Source: Saccopteryx bilineata (taxonomy: Eukaryota; Chordata; Mammalia; Chiroptera; Emballonuridae). From it: a stretch of 64,000 nt of DNA. The translations under genes were made by a program, and so were the position numbers. This document shows, one piece after another, positions 34,535 through 45,607 of this stretch (position 1 is its first letter; every line of letters starts with the position of its first letter). A model generated the notes under the pieces. The model was not told the DNA's origin. It saw only the letters and a list, made by a program, of their open reading frames with translations, and made no database searches. The stretch is taken from the NCBI RefSeq assembly GCF_036850765.1, contig NC_089491.1, forward strand, positions 91,854,740-91,918,739, in the 5' to 3' direction.

Positions 34535-34918
34535 TTTTTATTCAGTGAGAGTAGCAGAAGCAGAGACAGACACCTGCATGTGCCCCAACTAGAATCCACC
34601 CATCAAGTCAACTAGGGATTGGTGCTCTGCCCATATGGGGCATTGCTCCGTTGCTCAGAAACCAAACTCTTTTTAGCACCTGAGGCAGTGGCCATGGAGC
34701 CATCCTCAACACCTGGGGCCAACTTGCTCTAATAGAGTCATGGCTTCTGGAGGAGGAGCAGGATGAGGAGGAGGAGGAGAAGAGAGAGAGAGAGAGAAGT
34801 GAGAGAGGGAGGGGTGGAGAAGCAGATGGGTACTTCTCTTGTGTGCCCAGGCCAGGAATTGAGCCTGGGACTTCCACATGCCAAGCCAACACTCAACCAC
34901 TGAACCAACCAGCCAGGG
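34535..34918 (-). mobile_element. RHIN-1-like SINE
   Basis: Minus-strand head CCCTGGCTGGTTGGTTCAG at 34918, the CACAAGAGAAGTACCC block, an enlarged CT/CTC-rich stretch (34745-34800) and body. The flanks TAGTCTAT at 34511 and 34925 fit a target duplication. Confidence 0.9.
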
Positions 34919-34929
34919 AAAAAGTAGTC

Positions 34930-35500
34930 TATTTTTAATTGGAGCTAGAATTTGAACACAGGTTTTACTGATTCAAAACCTTATGTGCTTTAACATCATG
35001 CCACATGCTTTTTCTTTTTAAGACTCTTAGTGCATTTCAGTATACTGAGAAGTCAAGTAGCACTCCAGCCCCCTCTATAGAATGCCTTGGCCCATGGACA
35101 CAAGCATAACATCATTCTAGAGAATACTGGTTTCAGTATCAAATAGGAGTCTATAGTTTTAGCTACAAAAGTGTTCCTGTAGGAAACAAAATTTCAAATA
35201 TTTGAAAATAAGTTAAAAAAGATAATTTGGTTCATATATATTTGTTCAGTACATAACTTACCATTAGTGTCTCAAATGGAGATAAAATAAGTGAATTACT
35301 AAGCAAATAAAACCTGAGCAGACTGAATGTGTTACTATTTTCTGAGTAAGTGACAATTAAAATCAGAAAGACTACCTGCTAGTAATCAGAAAGACTACCT
35401 GCATGTTTCAAATGTAACATGGCTGCACTATAGATCTGTAATTTCATTAAGACTAAAATACATTAAACTTGGGAAAAGGTGAGTCATTGCTAAAGATAAA
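34930..35500. other. No firmly recognised feature
   Basis: Unique-looking. An AGAAAGACTACCTGC unit is repeated at about 35367 and 35388, a small local duplication. The segment around 35060-35150 may be an old DNA-transposon fossil, but I cannot name it. Confidence 0.4.
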
Positions 35501-35504
35501 ACAT

Positions 35505-35663
35505 TTTTATTTTTAATTTTTATTTATTTTAATACATCATCTGTATATTGTATTGTCTATTCACCATCCTAAGAGAAGTCTCCTTCCATCACCATTTATC
35601 CACCCTTTACCCTCTTCTTCCTCCTTCACTCTCTTTTCCTCTGTTAATCACCATACTGTTGGC
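35505..35663 (-). mobile_element. L1 3' UTR fragment, antisense
   Basis: AATACATCATCTGTATATTG, GTCTCCTTCCATCACCATTT and TAATCACCATACTGTTGGC match the antisense of the L1 3' UTR end, also seen at 24032 and 42800. Confidence 0.75.
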
Positions 35664-35954
35664 TGAAGACATTTTTAAAATTAAAGTATGCAAGTACTTA
35701 TATATCTGAAATTGGCAGAGTTTCAGAGTAGCCAGTATAACAACAAATCCATAAGGAGAATGGTGTGCATTGTTTGCCCTAAAAATTACTCATAAAACCT
35801 GCAATCATCACTTGGTGTAGATGTGTGGAATTTGGAGAAATAAAAACTGGGCAGGTACTTTTCAGTGAAATTTGACAGAGGTCAATGCCTTTGTGTAGAA
35901 ACTTTCTTCAGATCTTCCCTTGGCATACATATCACAGCCCGTTTTAATCTCTTG

Positions 35955-37480
35955 GAATTGTTTTTTATAAATAACTTTATATTTTGATATAATTTACATA
36001 CCATACAATTAAACCATTTACAGTGTTTAAAATTCAACGGTTTCTAATATATTCATAGTTATTTAATCATCACTACTCTTTAATTTCAGAATTTCAGTAT
36101 CCCTAGAAGAAACACTGCACTTACAGTCAGCATTCTCCATTTCCCCACAACCAAACTTAGTGCTCCAACCCTAGGCAACCACAAACTTTCTGACTCTATA
36201 GGTTTTCTTATTCTGGATATTTCATAAGAAAGAATCATATGATATGTGATCTTTCTACTTGACATTTTCCACTTATCATAATATTTTCAAGGTTTATTTA
36301 TGTTCTTGCATATATCAGTACTTGATTATTTTTTATGTATGGGTATCTAAAAAACATTCTATTCTATGAATATATCATTCTTTAATTATTTGGTGGACAT
36401 TTTAGTTGTTTCCATTTTTTTTTTGCTATTATAAATAATGCTGTTATGAGCATTGTTTATATGTACTTCTGCATAGAAACCCAAGATAAATAAAAACATA
36501 TGTCAACATGAAATACATACACAGTTATGTATTATATTATGCTTAACATTTTAAGAAATTGCTAAACTATTTTCCAGAGCATCTCTATCATTTTACACTC
36601 CCACCATCATTGTATGAGTTTCAATTTCTCCATATCCTCTCTGAATATTATTATTATCTGTTTCGGTGACTATGACCACGCAAGTAGGTATAAACTGATA
36701 TCTCAGCATGGTTTTGATTCACACTTCATTAATGGCAAACAATGTGGAATATCTTTTTATGTGCCTTTTTGTCACCTAGTTATATTCTTCAGTGAACTGT
36801 GTTTTCATGTCATTGCCCATTTTCAAATTGGATTATTATTATTTGTTTCTCTACTGATGAATTTTAAGTTCTCTTTTTATATTTTGGATACAAGGATGTC
36901 TAGTATATTGACTTTGTGTCTTGAAACCTTGACAAATTTTTTCACCAGTCCTTAATTTTGTGTGTGCATTTCTTAAGATGTTCTGTATGTAAGATGATAT
37001 AATTTACCAATAGTGTTTTGATTTTTTAATTTAGTGCCTTTTAATTTTCTTGCCAGTTACTTTGACTTGAACTTCCAGTAAAATATATATAAGCTGCAAT
37101 AGCCAAAATTCTTGTCTTGATCTTAATTTATAGAAAAATCACTTAGTTTATCACCACTAAGTATGATGTTAGAGATGGGCACTCCCCTTTATAAGACTGA
37201 AGTAGGTCTCTTCTATTTCTAGTTTGTTGACATTTAAAAAATCATATAGGGTGTTAAATTCTCTCAAATGACTTCTCTTTATCTATTGAAATGATTGTAT
37301 GGCTTTTGTCCTTTAATCTATTGCTAGATTGCATTATATTTATCAACTTTTGGCTATTAAACCAAATTTGTATTTCTGGAATAAATTCTACTTTATCATG
37401 TTATATATTCTTTTTATAGATTTCTGCATCTGAATTGCACGTATTTTGTTATTGGAATTATTCTTGCCAAAATATTTAAT
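35955..37480 (-). mobile_element. Ancient L1 3' half, antisense
   Basis: The run from the L1M 3' UTR (ACCATACAATTAAACCATTT) through the ORF2 C-terminal and RT-side segments (GTATGATGTTAGAGATGGG; TTTATCAACTTTTGGCTATT) keeps antisense order. No frame survives. A young SINE bounds it at 37481. Confidence 0.8.
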
Positions 37481-37496
37481 AAAATATTATGGGTCA

Positions 37497-37877
37497 GCCC
37501 TGGCCAGTTTGCTCAGTGGTAGAGCGTCGGCCTGGCGTGCCGGAGTCCCGGGTTCGATTCCCAGCCAGGGCACACAGGAGAAGCGCCCATCTGCTTCTCC
37601 ATCCCTCCCCCTCTCCTTCCTCTCTGTCTCTCTCTTCCCCTCCCGCAGCCGAGGCTTCATTGGAGCAAAGATGGCCTGGACGCAGAGCATGGCTCTGTTG
37701 TCTCTGCCTCAGGCACTAGGATGGCTCTGGATGCAACAGAGCGATGCCTCAGAGGGGCAGAGCATCGCCCCCTGGTGGACATGCCGAGTGGATCCTGGTC
37801 AGGCGCATGCGGGAGTCTGTCTGACTGCCTCCCTGTTTCCAGCTTTGGAAAAAAATGCAAAATAAAATAAATAAATA
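37497..37877 (+). mobile_element. Young RHIN-1-like SINE
   Basis: Near-consensus copy: head GCCCTGGCCAGTTTGCTCAG, perfect B box GGTTCGATTCC, CACAGGAGAAGCGCCC, a CT-rich stretch, GGAGCAAAGATGGCC and an A-rich tail with AAAT units. Perfect 16-bp duplication AAAATATTATGGGTCA at 37481-37496 and 37878-37893. Several CpGs are retained, so it is recent. Confidence 0.96.
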
Positions 37878-38064
37878 AAAATATTATGGGTCAAACTGTT
37901 AAGTTCAATTACATGTTAATTTACATTGCATCTGTGCTCATTATACACTCATTTCTAATATTTTCTTTTATTACATTGAAAACAATTAATCTTTCAATAT
38001 CTCCCTCTGGCTTTGCCATACCCTGGCCTCTTTCTATTATAGGTAACATTTTTTTTTAAATTGA

Positions 38065-38300
38065 TGTATAATTGAAATGCAGTATTCTGTTACTTTCAGG
38101 TATACATCATAGTGATTCAATATTTATATACATTATAAAATCCTGATGATAAGTTTAGTTACTGTCATCATGCACATATATTATAACAGTACAGTGTTGA
38201 CTATATTTCCTATCCTGTACATTACTTCCCTATGACTTATTTCTTTTAAAACTGGAAGCTTGTAATTCTTAATCATTTTCACCTATTTTGCCCTCTGTTG
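38065..38300 (-). mobile_element. Ancient L1M 3' end, antisense
   Basis: ATTGATGTATAATTGAAATG, TATACATCATAGTGATTCAA, TTGACTATATTTCCTATCC and GTACATTACTTCCCTATG match the antisense of old L1 3' UTRs. Confidence 0.7.
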
Positions 38301-38333
38301 GTCAAATAAGTTTGTAAATATGATATATATATA

Positions 38334-39007
38334 TGTTTGCTCACTTGTAGTTTGCATTGGGTGTGGCAGACAGGCTGTAAACAGGCAAGGTGGTTATAGC
38401 CTAAGGCTTAGTTTTAAGACTAAGCCCTTCCCACCCTTTTAATACTAAGATCTTTTCAAAACTAAGCTTTTCCCCACACCCTTGACCTTTACATGATGTG
38501 GGGTGGTGCACTCTCATGAGGAATCCCATTTATGCCTCAGATAAGTGACTTTGTATCAGAGACTTCCTTGTTTGTTTACTGGATTAAAGGTTTTAATTTC
38601 TACACTATAAAATGGGGCAGAAGAGCCCATTCAAGAGAGCAGATAAAGGCCATGTGGAGGAGAGGACCAGCAGCCAAGGTGGCGGAATGTTGAAGGAGAA
38701 GCCAGTTTGTGCAGAGTTTGTGAAGAGAGAAGGAGATGGGGAACAGAGGTGAACAAGTCTGGTGAGCTAGAAACCTTTGATTCTAGGAAACTCAGATAAG
38801 TCAGTGGCTTTGGGAGCCCTGAATGGAAAGGGAAGTGTTTTCCCATTGTATGTATTTCTTGCCCGCTGGGTGTGAGCTAGGATTAAAGCTAATGGCCCAC
38901 CATTTCTTGGCTCTGTTGTTTCATTACACATTACCATCTGTCCGAATCAAATGCGAACCTGCATCGGCCAGGCAGCTGTGATGGTTGCCGCGGCTACTGG
39001 CTTTATA
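38334..39007 (+). repeat. Solo LTR, copy 1
   Basis: About 670 bp starting TGTTTGCTCACTTGTAG. It has CTATAAAATGG (38605-38615) as TATA box, a YY1-like AGCCAAGGTGGCGG at 38672, an ATTAAA signal near 38883, and a GC-rich end with GGCTTTATA. It aligns over most of its length with 40390-41073 in the same orientation. No primer-binding site or viral interior follows, so it is a solo LTR of an unassigned ERV family. Ends are approximate. Confidence 0.75.
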
Positions 39008-39044
39008 CCCTCTCCAACCACTCCCCCTCTCTGGCACCACCAAT

Positions 39045-39150
39045 TTGTTTCATGTAGATAGCACTTATCTTTATGTCTCCTCTGCTAGATTGCATTATTT
39101 TCAAAGTTACAGCTTTAATATTCTTTAGTAGTGCCTGGTACTTTGAATAC
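39045..39150 (+). mobile_element. L2 fossil fragment
   Basis: ATAGCACTTATCTTTATGTC, CTCCTCTGCTAGATTGCA and TAGTGCCTGGTAC follow the order of the L2 3' end, strongly diverged. Confidence 0.45.
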
Positions 39151-40014
39151 TATCTAATTCTTTCTCTCTTTCTTCCTCTTCTCCTAATCATTCTCTTCCT
39201 CCTTTTTTCCCCTCTTTGGTTCCCTCTCTTCATTCTTTTCCTTGTCTTCTTTCTCTTCCTTTCCCTTTACATTTTTCTGACCAAGTTAATGTGTAAATAC
39301 AGAAAACTTAAAGCAGAGGAAAGTGAAAAAGACAATTTGCTGTTTCAGCCTTAACTTTGAACTATTAAATCAGTGTGTGTTGAGAATAGAAAAGAATAGA
39401 AAAGGCATGAGAAGAGTGAAGAGTTGTAGTGAATTCAGACACTTTGGAGCAATTTTTATCCTCTGAAATGTCAGAGAATAAAATTAGAGAGGACAAAAGA
39501 AGAATCAGAACAGTTTCCTTGTATAAATTAGATGTGGCTTGTTAGGTCAGTGTTTCCCAGAATGTGCTTTATTGTGTTTTCAGTTAACCAAGTGGAGTGG
39601 CCATTTATGTTTAGAAGTTTATAGATAAAACAAAGCTAAACGTTTTCTGAGAGGTTCTGATAGAATGGGCTATATTGTCAATATAAAGTGTTCATTAAGA
39701 GCCAGCATCTATCAATTATTTAGACAGGAGGCCCTTGAGAAACCCTGCTGCATCACTTGAGGACTGAGGCATGCTTTAGAGGGGAAGAATCCAGCTGCTT
39801 CTTCATTCACAGACGACATGGTAGTGAATGGATGTAACTCAGTATTCGTGAATTGTAAGTATTCTTTATCTTTCAAGCTCATCTATTAAGTTTCTGCTTA
39901 ACTGTGATCAAAGTAGGCCATTAGTATTTTAGATAAATATATACATGTGATATTTATAGTTGATGTCTTATCCGAAACTAGTTCTTCAACATTAATCTTC
40001 TTCCTTAGTCTCGA
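39151..40014. other. Mostly unassigned; possible old hAT/MER fossil at 39546-39753
   Basis: CAGTGTTTCCCAG at 39548 and GAGAAACCCTGCTG near 39738 are weakly inverted, the shape of an old hAT-type MER element. No 8-bp duplication can be read. The rest is unique-looking, with a CT-rich patch at 39155-39270. Confidence 0.35.
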
Positions 40015-40330
40015 TTTACTGGACTGACAGCTGTCAGAGGGGAGGAGGTTGCAGGGCTAGGGGAAAAAGGTGAAAGGATAAAAAAAATCATAGACACAAA
40101 AAGGTGAAAAGATTTTAAAAAATCATAGACACAGACAACAGTATGGTGATTACCAAAGGGAAAGGGGAGAATGGGGAAGTAGAACAGGATAAATGGTGAT
40201 GGAAGGAGAGTGGACTTGGGATGGCGAATGCATAAATAGTGTACAGATGATGTATATTGCAACCTGTAACCTATATAATCTTATTAACCAATCTTACCCC
40301 AATAAATTCAATAACAATAAAAAAAATAAA
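40015..40330 (+). mobile_element. 5'-truncated L1 3' UTR, sense
   Basis: ATAGACACAGACAACAGTATG, GGTGATTACCAAAGGG, AACCTGTAACCTATATAATC and CCCCAATAAATTCAATAAC define the L1 3' end with an A-rich tail. A segment of roughly 38 bp containing AAAAAATCATAGACACA occurs twice in tandem at about 40067-40130. Confidence 0.85.
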
Positions 40331-40389
40331 ATATTTTAAATCACTAGCATAACAACAAAAATGTTTTGGTCAGTGTTGGGCAGATAAAA

Positions 40390-41073
40390 TGTATTATGCT
40401 CACTTTGTTAAAAATGTCGCTGCCCACGTGAGGCCGTCGCCCAGGTGATATTAATGTGTGTTGAGAATCCTTGTAGCCTGGGGCTTGGTTTTGGGATTAA
40501 GCCTTTCCCACCCTTTTTTGATGTGGGGTGGTACAATCCCATCATGCCTCAGAGAAGTGACTTTGTATTAGAGACTTCCCTATTTTGTATATTGGATTAA
40601 GAGTTTGGATTTCTACACTATAAAATAGGGAAGGAGCAGGAGCTTGGGCTCTTGGTTCCTGAGATTAGCATGAGAGAACAGAGAGAGTAGAGCCAGCAGT
40701 GGAAGGAGGCCACGTGGAGGAGGCCAGGAAAAGCAGCCAAGATGGCGGAGTGCTGAGTGGGATGCCAGTTTTTGCAGAGTTTGTATCTGGGATAAGGAAG
40801 GAGATGGGGAACTGAGGAGAATAAAGCTGGTGAGCTAGAAACCTTTGATTCTAGGAAACTCAGATAAGTCAGTGGCTTTGTGAGCACTGAATGTGAGTGG
40901 GCCTTGGAGCCCAGTGTGTGTTTTTACTTGCCCGCCGGGTGCAAGCTAGGATTAAAGATGACAGCCCATCAATTTTTGGCTCCTTTGTTTCTTTACCGAC
41001 TGTCCGAATCCAATGTGAACCTGCATGGGCCGGGCGGCTGTGATGGTGGCCCTGGCCGTGGCTTCTGGCTTTA
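40390..41073 (+). repeat. Solo LTR, copy 2
   Basis: About 680 bp related to 38334-39007. It shares TGACTTTGTATTAGAGACTTC, CTATAAAATAGG (TATA, 40618), AGCCAAGATGGCGGAG (40735-40750, a near-perfect YY1 site), GAGCTAGAAACCTTTGATTC and TTGCCCGCCGGGTGCAAG, and ends GGCTTTACA. The first 80 bases differ from copy 1, so the start is uncertain (40390 or the TG at about 40412). No internal viral sequence adjoins it. Confidence 0.78.
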
Positions 41074-41084
41074 CAGTCAGATAG

Positions 41085-42200
41085 CAAATTCACGTATCTA
41101 AGCAAATATCTAATGATATAAAATATGTTTCTATCTAAAACACTACAATGAGGTTAGTATTTATTAAAAAATATTTATATTAAGTTTATGTTTGATAATA
41201 CAAAATGCAAATTTCTTTCAGTGTTCAATGTAATTTATCTGTAAAAAAATGTACTCGAAAAATAACAGAATAAATATTTACTTAAAATTACCTTTGTATC
41301 TTCAAACTATAGTAATTATAAATCTAATATTTAATAGTTTCTAAGAAGCAATACAATTTATAACAAGTAAAATTGAGTTGATAGCAAAAATATTAATTAT
41401 TTAAATACATAAATAGTAGCATTTGCCTGTCTATACTAGTCAAGGAAGGTGCTTTTTTGATAAATTATTCTATTCAACTAAAAGTGATGTCTGAAGAATT
41501 TCCTCAATATTCCTCTTACAAACAATTACTAAGTTTGTTCATTTTAACTCTTTACTGTATTTTGTATTATCTTTTTTACTTCACTTCTACAGCCAGTCAA
41601 TTAATTTAGGTTCTTCAAACCCAATAAGTCAACTATTGGAATAGCAATTTGTCTACTTCCTTTTCATTTCTTCTGATGACTCTTGATTATGTCCCATTCT
41701 TCTTAAAATTCAATAATAGAGCCCTGTTATTCACAGTATACAGTATAATCACATTATGAGAGAAAGTGTGGACACTCTGATCTATTCCTTGTACTTGACC
41801 TCTTTCAAATTTGGAAATTAGTTTATATCTAATGTGGATCCTGAAAATAAAGATTCACTTTTTCTGAACCTTTAGAAGAAATTTATCTGATGAGATGGAC
41901 TCCTTCTGGAAAAGTGAGGGTCCAGATTTTATGAAAAATAAGTCTAGGAGATATATGCTAAATGGGGTTCCTCATATACTCTGCATACAGGGAAAAACCT
42001 GACTAAACTCTTGGCTTTCCACATTATCTGCACTCCATCCACTTATTTACGTTGTCTAAGTCAACCACTGCAGGGAAACACTGATTTTATCTTTCTACCA
42101 ACAAATTGAAACCTGCCCCATCCAATTAGATTTGCACAATTAGGATATCTAATTTACATAAACTAGACCTTATTTGGAATCTGAGTGGAAATATTTGTTA
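41085..42200. other. No recognisable feature
   Basis: AT-rich unique-looking DNA. I see no frame or repeat. Confidence 0.5.
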
Positions 42201-42217
42201 TAAAAAGTGGACTCCCT

Positions 42218-42589
42218 AGGCCCTGGCCAGTTGGCTCAGTGGTAGAGCGTCGGCCTGGCGTGCAGAAGTCCCGGGTTCGATTCCCGGCCAGGGCACACAG
42301 GAGAAGCGCCCATCTGCTTCTCCACCCCTCCCCCTCTCCTTCCTCTCTGTCTCTCTCTTCCCCTCCCGCAGCTGAGGCTCCACTGGAGCAAAAGATGGCC
42401 CAGGCGCTGGGGATGGCTCCTCCGCCTCTGCCCCAGGCGCTAGAGTGGCTCTGGTCGCAACAAAGCGATGCCCCAGGGGGCCAGAGCATCGCCCCCTGGT
42501 GGGCGTGCCGGGTGGATCCTGGTCGGGCGCATGCGGGAGTCTGTCTGACTGTCTCTCCCCGTTTCCGGCTTCAGAAAAACACAGAAAAA
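42218..42589 (+). mobile_element. Young, near-consensus RHIN-1-like SINE
   Basis: The cleanest long SINE here. It has the head GGCCCTGGCCAGTTGGCTCAG with an A-box-like region, perfect B box GGTTCGATTCC, the full CACAGGAGAAGCGCCC block, GGAGCAAAAGATGGCCCAGG, GGTGGGCGTGCCGGGTGG and a pure A tail. Perfect 16-bp duplication AAAAAGTGGACTCCCT at 42202-42217 and 42590-42605. Many CpGs survive, so insertion is recent. The 159-codon frame over it (42185-42664) is incidental. Confidence 0.97.
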
Positions 42590-42799
42590 AAAAAGTGGAC
42601 TCCCTTTTGTCTCAGTAGAATACAATTTAGGTTGGTACCTAAATTTGTGTCTTCTGTACTGTAGCTCCTTTTGCACAAAAAAATGCTTATTATTTATTAT
42701 ATGTTAAAATTATTTTTGTTTTACCTAAAATTACCCAATGATTTTAACCTGGTATATTCCTAAAATAACCTGTTCTCTTTATATTAGGTTGTTTGTAAA

Positions 42800-43430
42800 T
42801 CTTTCTTTTTAAACTTTATTTGTTTAGTTTTATTAAATTCATTGAAGTGATATGGCTAATAATATTGTAGGTTTCAAGTGTGCATTTCTATCATACATAA
42901 TCTGTAAGTTGCATTGTGAGCCCACTATGCAAAGTCATTATCTTCTGTCATTCTATATTTGGGCCCCTTTATCCTTTACTATCCCCTCCCCTCGTCCTCT
43001 GGTAATCACCATGCTGTTATCTGTGTCTTGAGTTTTGTTTGTTTGTTTTTCTTGTTTGTTCATTTGTTGTTTTCAGTTTTATATCTCACATATGAGTGAA
43101 ATCATATGGTTCATAACTTTTTATGAGTGGCTTATTTCACTTACCATGTTATTTTCAAGATCTATCCTTGTTGCCCAAATGGCAATATTTCATTTTTTTA
43201 TATGGCTTAGTAGTATTCCACTGTGTGTGTGTGTTTGTGTGTGTGTACCTTATCTTCATGAAATCACCTATCAAAGGGTACTTTGGTTATTTCTATGTCT
43301 TGGCTACTATGAATAGTCCTGCAATGAACACAAGGATGTATATATATTTGTGAATAAATGATTTCAACATTTTGGGTCATATAGAAACTCTGGAAAGAAG
43401 TACAGAGGTTCCTCAAAAAATTAAGAATAA
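42800..43430 (-). mobile_element. L1 3' end, antisense, with 5' inversion
   Basis: Antisense L1 3' UTR and ORF2 end run from 42800 (TTATTAAATTCATTGAAGTG) to about 43380 (CATTTTGGGTCATAT). The next bases, AGTACAGAGGTTCCTCAAAA to about 43430, are L1 sense sequence that normally lies just beyond the break. A (TG)n tract interrupts at 43222-43247. Confidence 0.75.
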
Positions 43431-43549
43431 AGTTTTTTAAATTTAAAAGTCACTTATAGTGAATATATACATTTGTAGAGAAACAACCTTTACTTAGGTT
43501 AGTGATTCTTTCCTGTATGATATATAATAAAATTTACCCATTATTAAGC

Positions 43550-43596
43550 TAGAACCAATCAGCCACGGCTATGGGAGTGGGGTGGAAAGAGGGAGG

Positions 43597-43636
<40 letters not shown>

Positions 43637-43752
43637 AAGGTGGAGAAGCAGAAGCAGATGGTTGCTTCTCTTGTGTGCCCTGACCGGGAATCTAACTGGG
43701 ACATCCACATGCCAGGCCAATGCTGTACCACTGAATCAACCCAACAGGGCCA
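43550..43752 (-). mobile_element. SINE 5' half (RHIN-1-like) with expanded GA tract
   Basis: The minus strand runs from GGCCCTGTTGGGTTGATTCAG at 43752 through CACAAGAGAAGCAACC and a (GA)n tract (43599-43632 on plus) to CCATAGCCGTGGCTGATTGG. The 3' third and A tail are missing. Confidence 0.85.
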
Positions 43753-43946
43753 CTGCTATTCTGTCATAACCTATTTATATGTCATTATATTTTGTTTGAT
43801 TGATTTCACCTTGCATGTTTTCTCATTTGAATTATCAGATTTGGGGCATTCAAATTTTAACATCTATACCTTGACAAAAGTTTTTATTTGTTCAACTACA
43901 TGGAGTTGAGTTTTGGTAAGGTAAGGTTATAGTTATGGGTTGGCTA

Positions 43947-44309
43947 GGCCCTGGCCAGTTGGCTCAGTTGTAGAGCATTGGCCCAGCATGTGGATGTCCT
44001 GGGTTTGATTCCTGGTCAGGACACACAGGAGAAGTGACCATCTGCTTCTCCACCTTTCTCCCTCTCCCTTCTCTCTATCTCTCTCTTCCCCTCCTGCAGT
44101 CAAGGCTCCATTGGAGCAAGTTGGTCCAGGTGCTGAGGATAGCTGATGCTGAGGAGGCCTTGCTTCAGGTGCTAAAATGGCTCTGGTTGCAATAGAGCAA
44201 TAATCCCAGATGGGGCAGAGCATCGCCCCCTGGAGCTCTTGCAGGGTGGATCTCAGTTGGGCACATGCGGGAGTCTGTCTCTCTGCCTCCTCACTTCTCA
44301 CTTCAGAAA
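43947..44309 (+). mobile_element. RHIN-1-like SINE
   Basis: Head GGCCCTGGCCAGTTGGCTCAG, B-box-like GGTTTGATTCC, CACAGGAGAAGTGACC, body, and A tail. Imperfect duplication TATGGGTTGGCTA (about 43934) and TATGGGTTAGTTA (about 44321), the latter just past a TA run. Confidence 0.92.
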
Positions 44310-44329
44310 AAAAATATATATATGGGTTA

Positions 44330-45200
44330 GTTATAGCGTTATCTGCTATTATACACTTTTTATAGATAAAAATCACACTAAGTGGTACTTTTATAACACA
44401 AAATTAATGACAGAATATGCAATATTCAGTAGCAAAAGTTCAATTGCATAATTGCGATCATAGATACCTTTTATAATATTTTTGGTAAAAAATTTGGTGC
44501 AATTCAAAGTTCTACCTTACTCATTGAAATTCTAGGAAGTGTGAAAAAATGATGAAATGAAATCATGACATAAATACTTTTAACTGCTTCAATGAGTTAA
44601 TTATAAAATAAACTATTGAGTTAATGTGAACTTTACTTGCATGCAGAATAATTTTCATTCAGTATTTCCTAATGAGTCAAAAATGTGAAAAGGGCAGATT
44701 TTAATGTTAACATTTTTGCTAATGTATCCTAAGTTTTAAGCATAATCTTTATCTAATTATAAATACTGAGGCTTTTTAATATAAAATATTTCTTAGATCA
44801 AAAACAGGAAAAAAGAACCTTAGGTGTGAACTCTTATAATTATTGATATATATAAGGCTCTATTGCCCCGGTCTGACAGTTTTTATTATACTTAAAAGTT
44901 CGTCAATGCAATGCATTTATTTGTTTCATTTTTTTTTCTCATTAGGTCTTTAAAGTCATTAACAAAATATTGGAGCACTGAGCTTTTACACATGATGTAT
45001 ATGTATTAAAGTCATGTGATCTCTAGTTCATTTTGCTGGCAACTTGTTGTCATGGAACTCAAATACTGTGGTTTTGAATGAAACTAGTAGCTTCAAGGTT
45101 TGAGTTATGCAACTATAATTTTATAAAATAAAGAGAAAAATTTAATGAATAAAACTATTTTCTTCCTTTTTTCTTCCTCCTCTTCTTCTTCTTTTTCTTT
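44330..45200. other. No recognisable feature
   Basis: AT-rich unique-looking DNA. Confidence 0.5.
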
Positions 45201-45204
45201 TTAC

Positions 45205-45518
45205 AGGTGAGAAGAGGGAAGATAGAGAGACAGACTCTCACACACACCCCAACTGGGATCTGCCTGGCAACCCCATCTAGGCCTGATGCTCAGTTCATCT
45301 GGTGCCATACTCTCAACTGAGCTATTTTTAGCACCTGAGGTGGTCCATAGAGATGTCTTCAGAGCTTAGGGACAATGTGCTGTGGGAGAGGAAGAGAGAA
45401 AGGAATAGAGAAAAGGCAGGGAGAGGAGTGGAGGAGATAGTTGCTTCTCCTGTGTGCCCTGACTGGGAATCAAACCCAGGACATCCACACACCAACTGAT
45501 GCTCTATCACTGAGCCAA
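45205..45518 (-). mobile_element. RHIN-1-like SINE, decayed head
   Basis: Minus strand GGCTCAGTGATAGAGCATC near 45518, GGTTTGATTCCCAG, CACAGGAGAAGCAACT, a CT-rich stretch and body down to a T/C-rich left flank. The first 10 or so bases of the head are lost. Confidence 0.88.
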
Positions 45519-45607
45519 AAATACATCTAGTTTTTTAATCATAAAAATAGCAATTATTCAATATAATAAGAGAAAAAGAAAATAGTAGACTATAAAAATG
45601 GACTAAA

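Noticed and set aside
37501..37575. tRNA-like sequence with good A and B boxes (also at 42218, 45608, 54310)
   Set aside because: These are SINE heads: no cloverleaf acceptor pairing, and the element continues for 300 bases with a TSD. They are not tRNA genes.
38334..41073. A single provirus with two LTRs
   Set aside because: No primer-binding site, polypurine tract or viral gene lies between the LTRs; the interval holds an L2 fossil and an L1 3' UTR.
42185..42664. 159-codon plus-strand frame and an overlapping 108-codon minus-strand frame
   Set aside because: They coincide with a young GC-rich SINE. The same frames recur at 37446-37865 and 45645-45992, so they are SINE artefacts.
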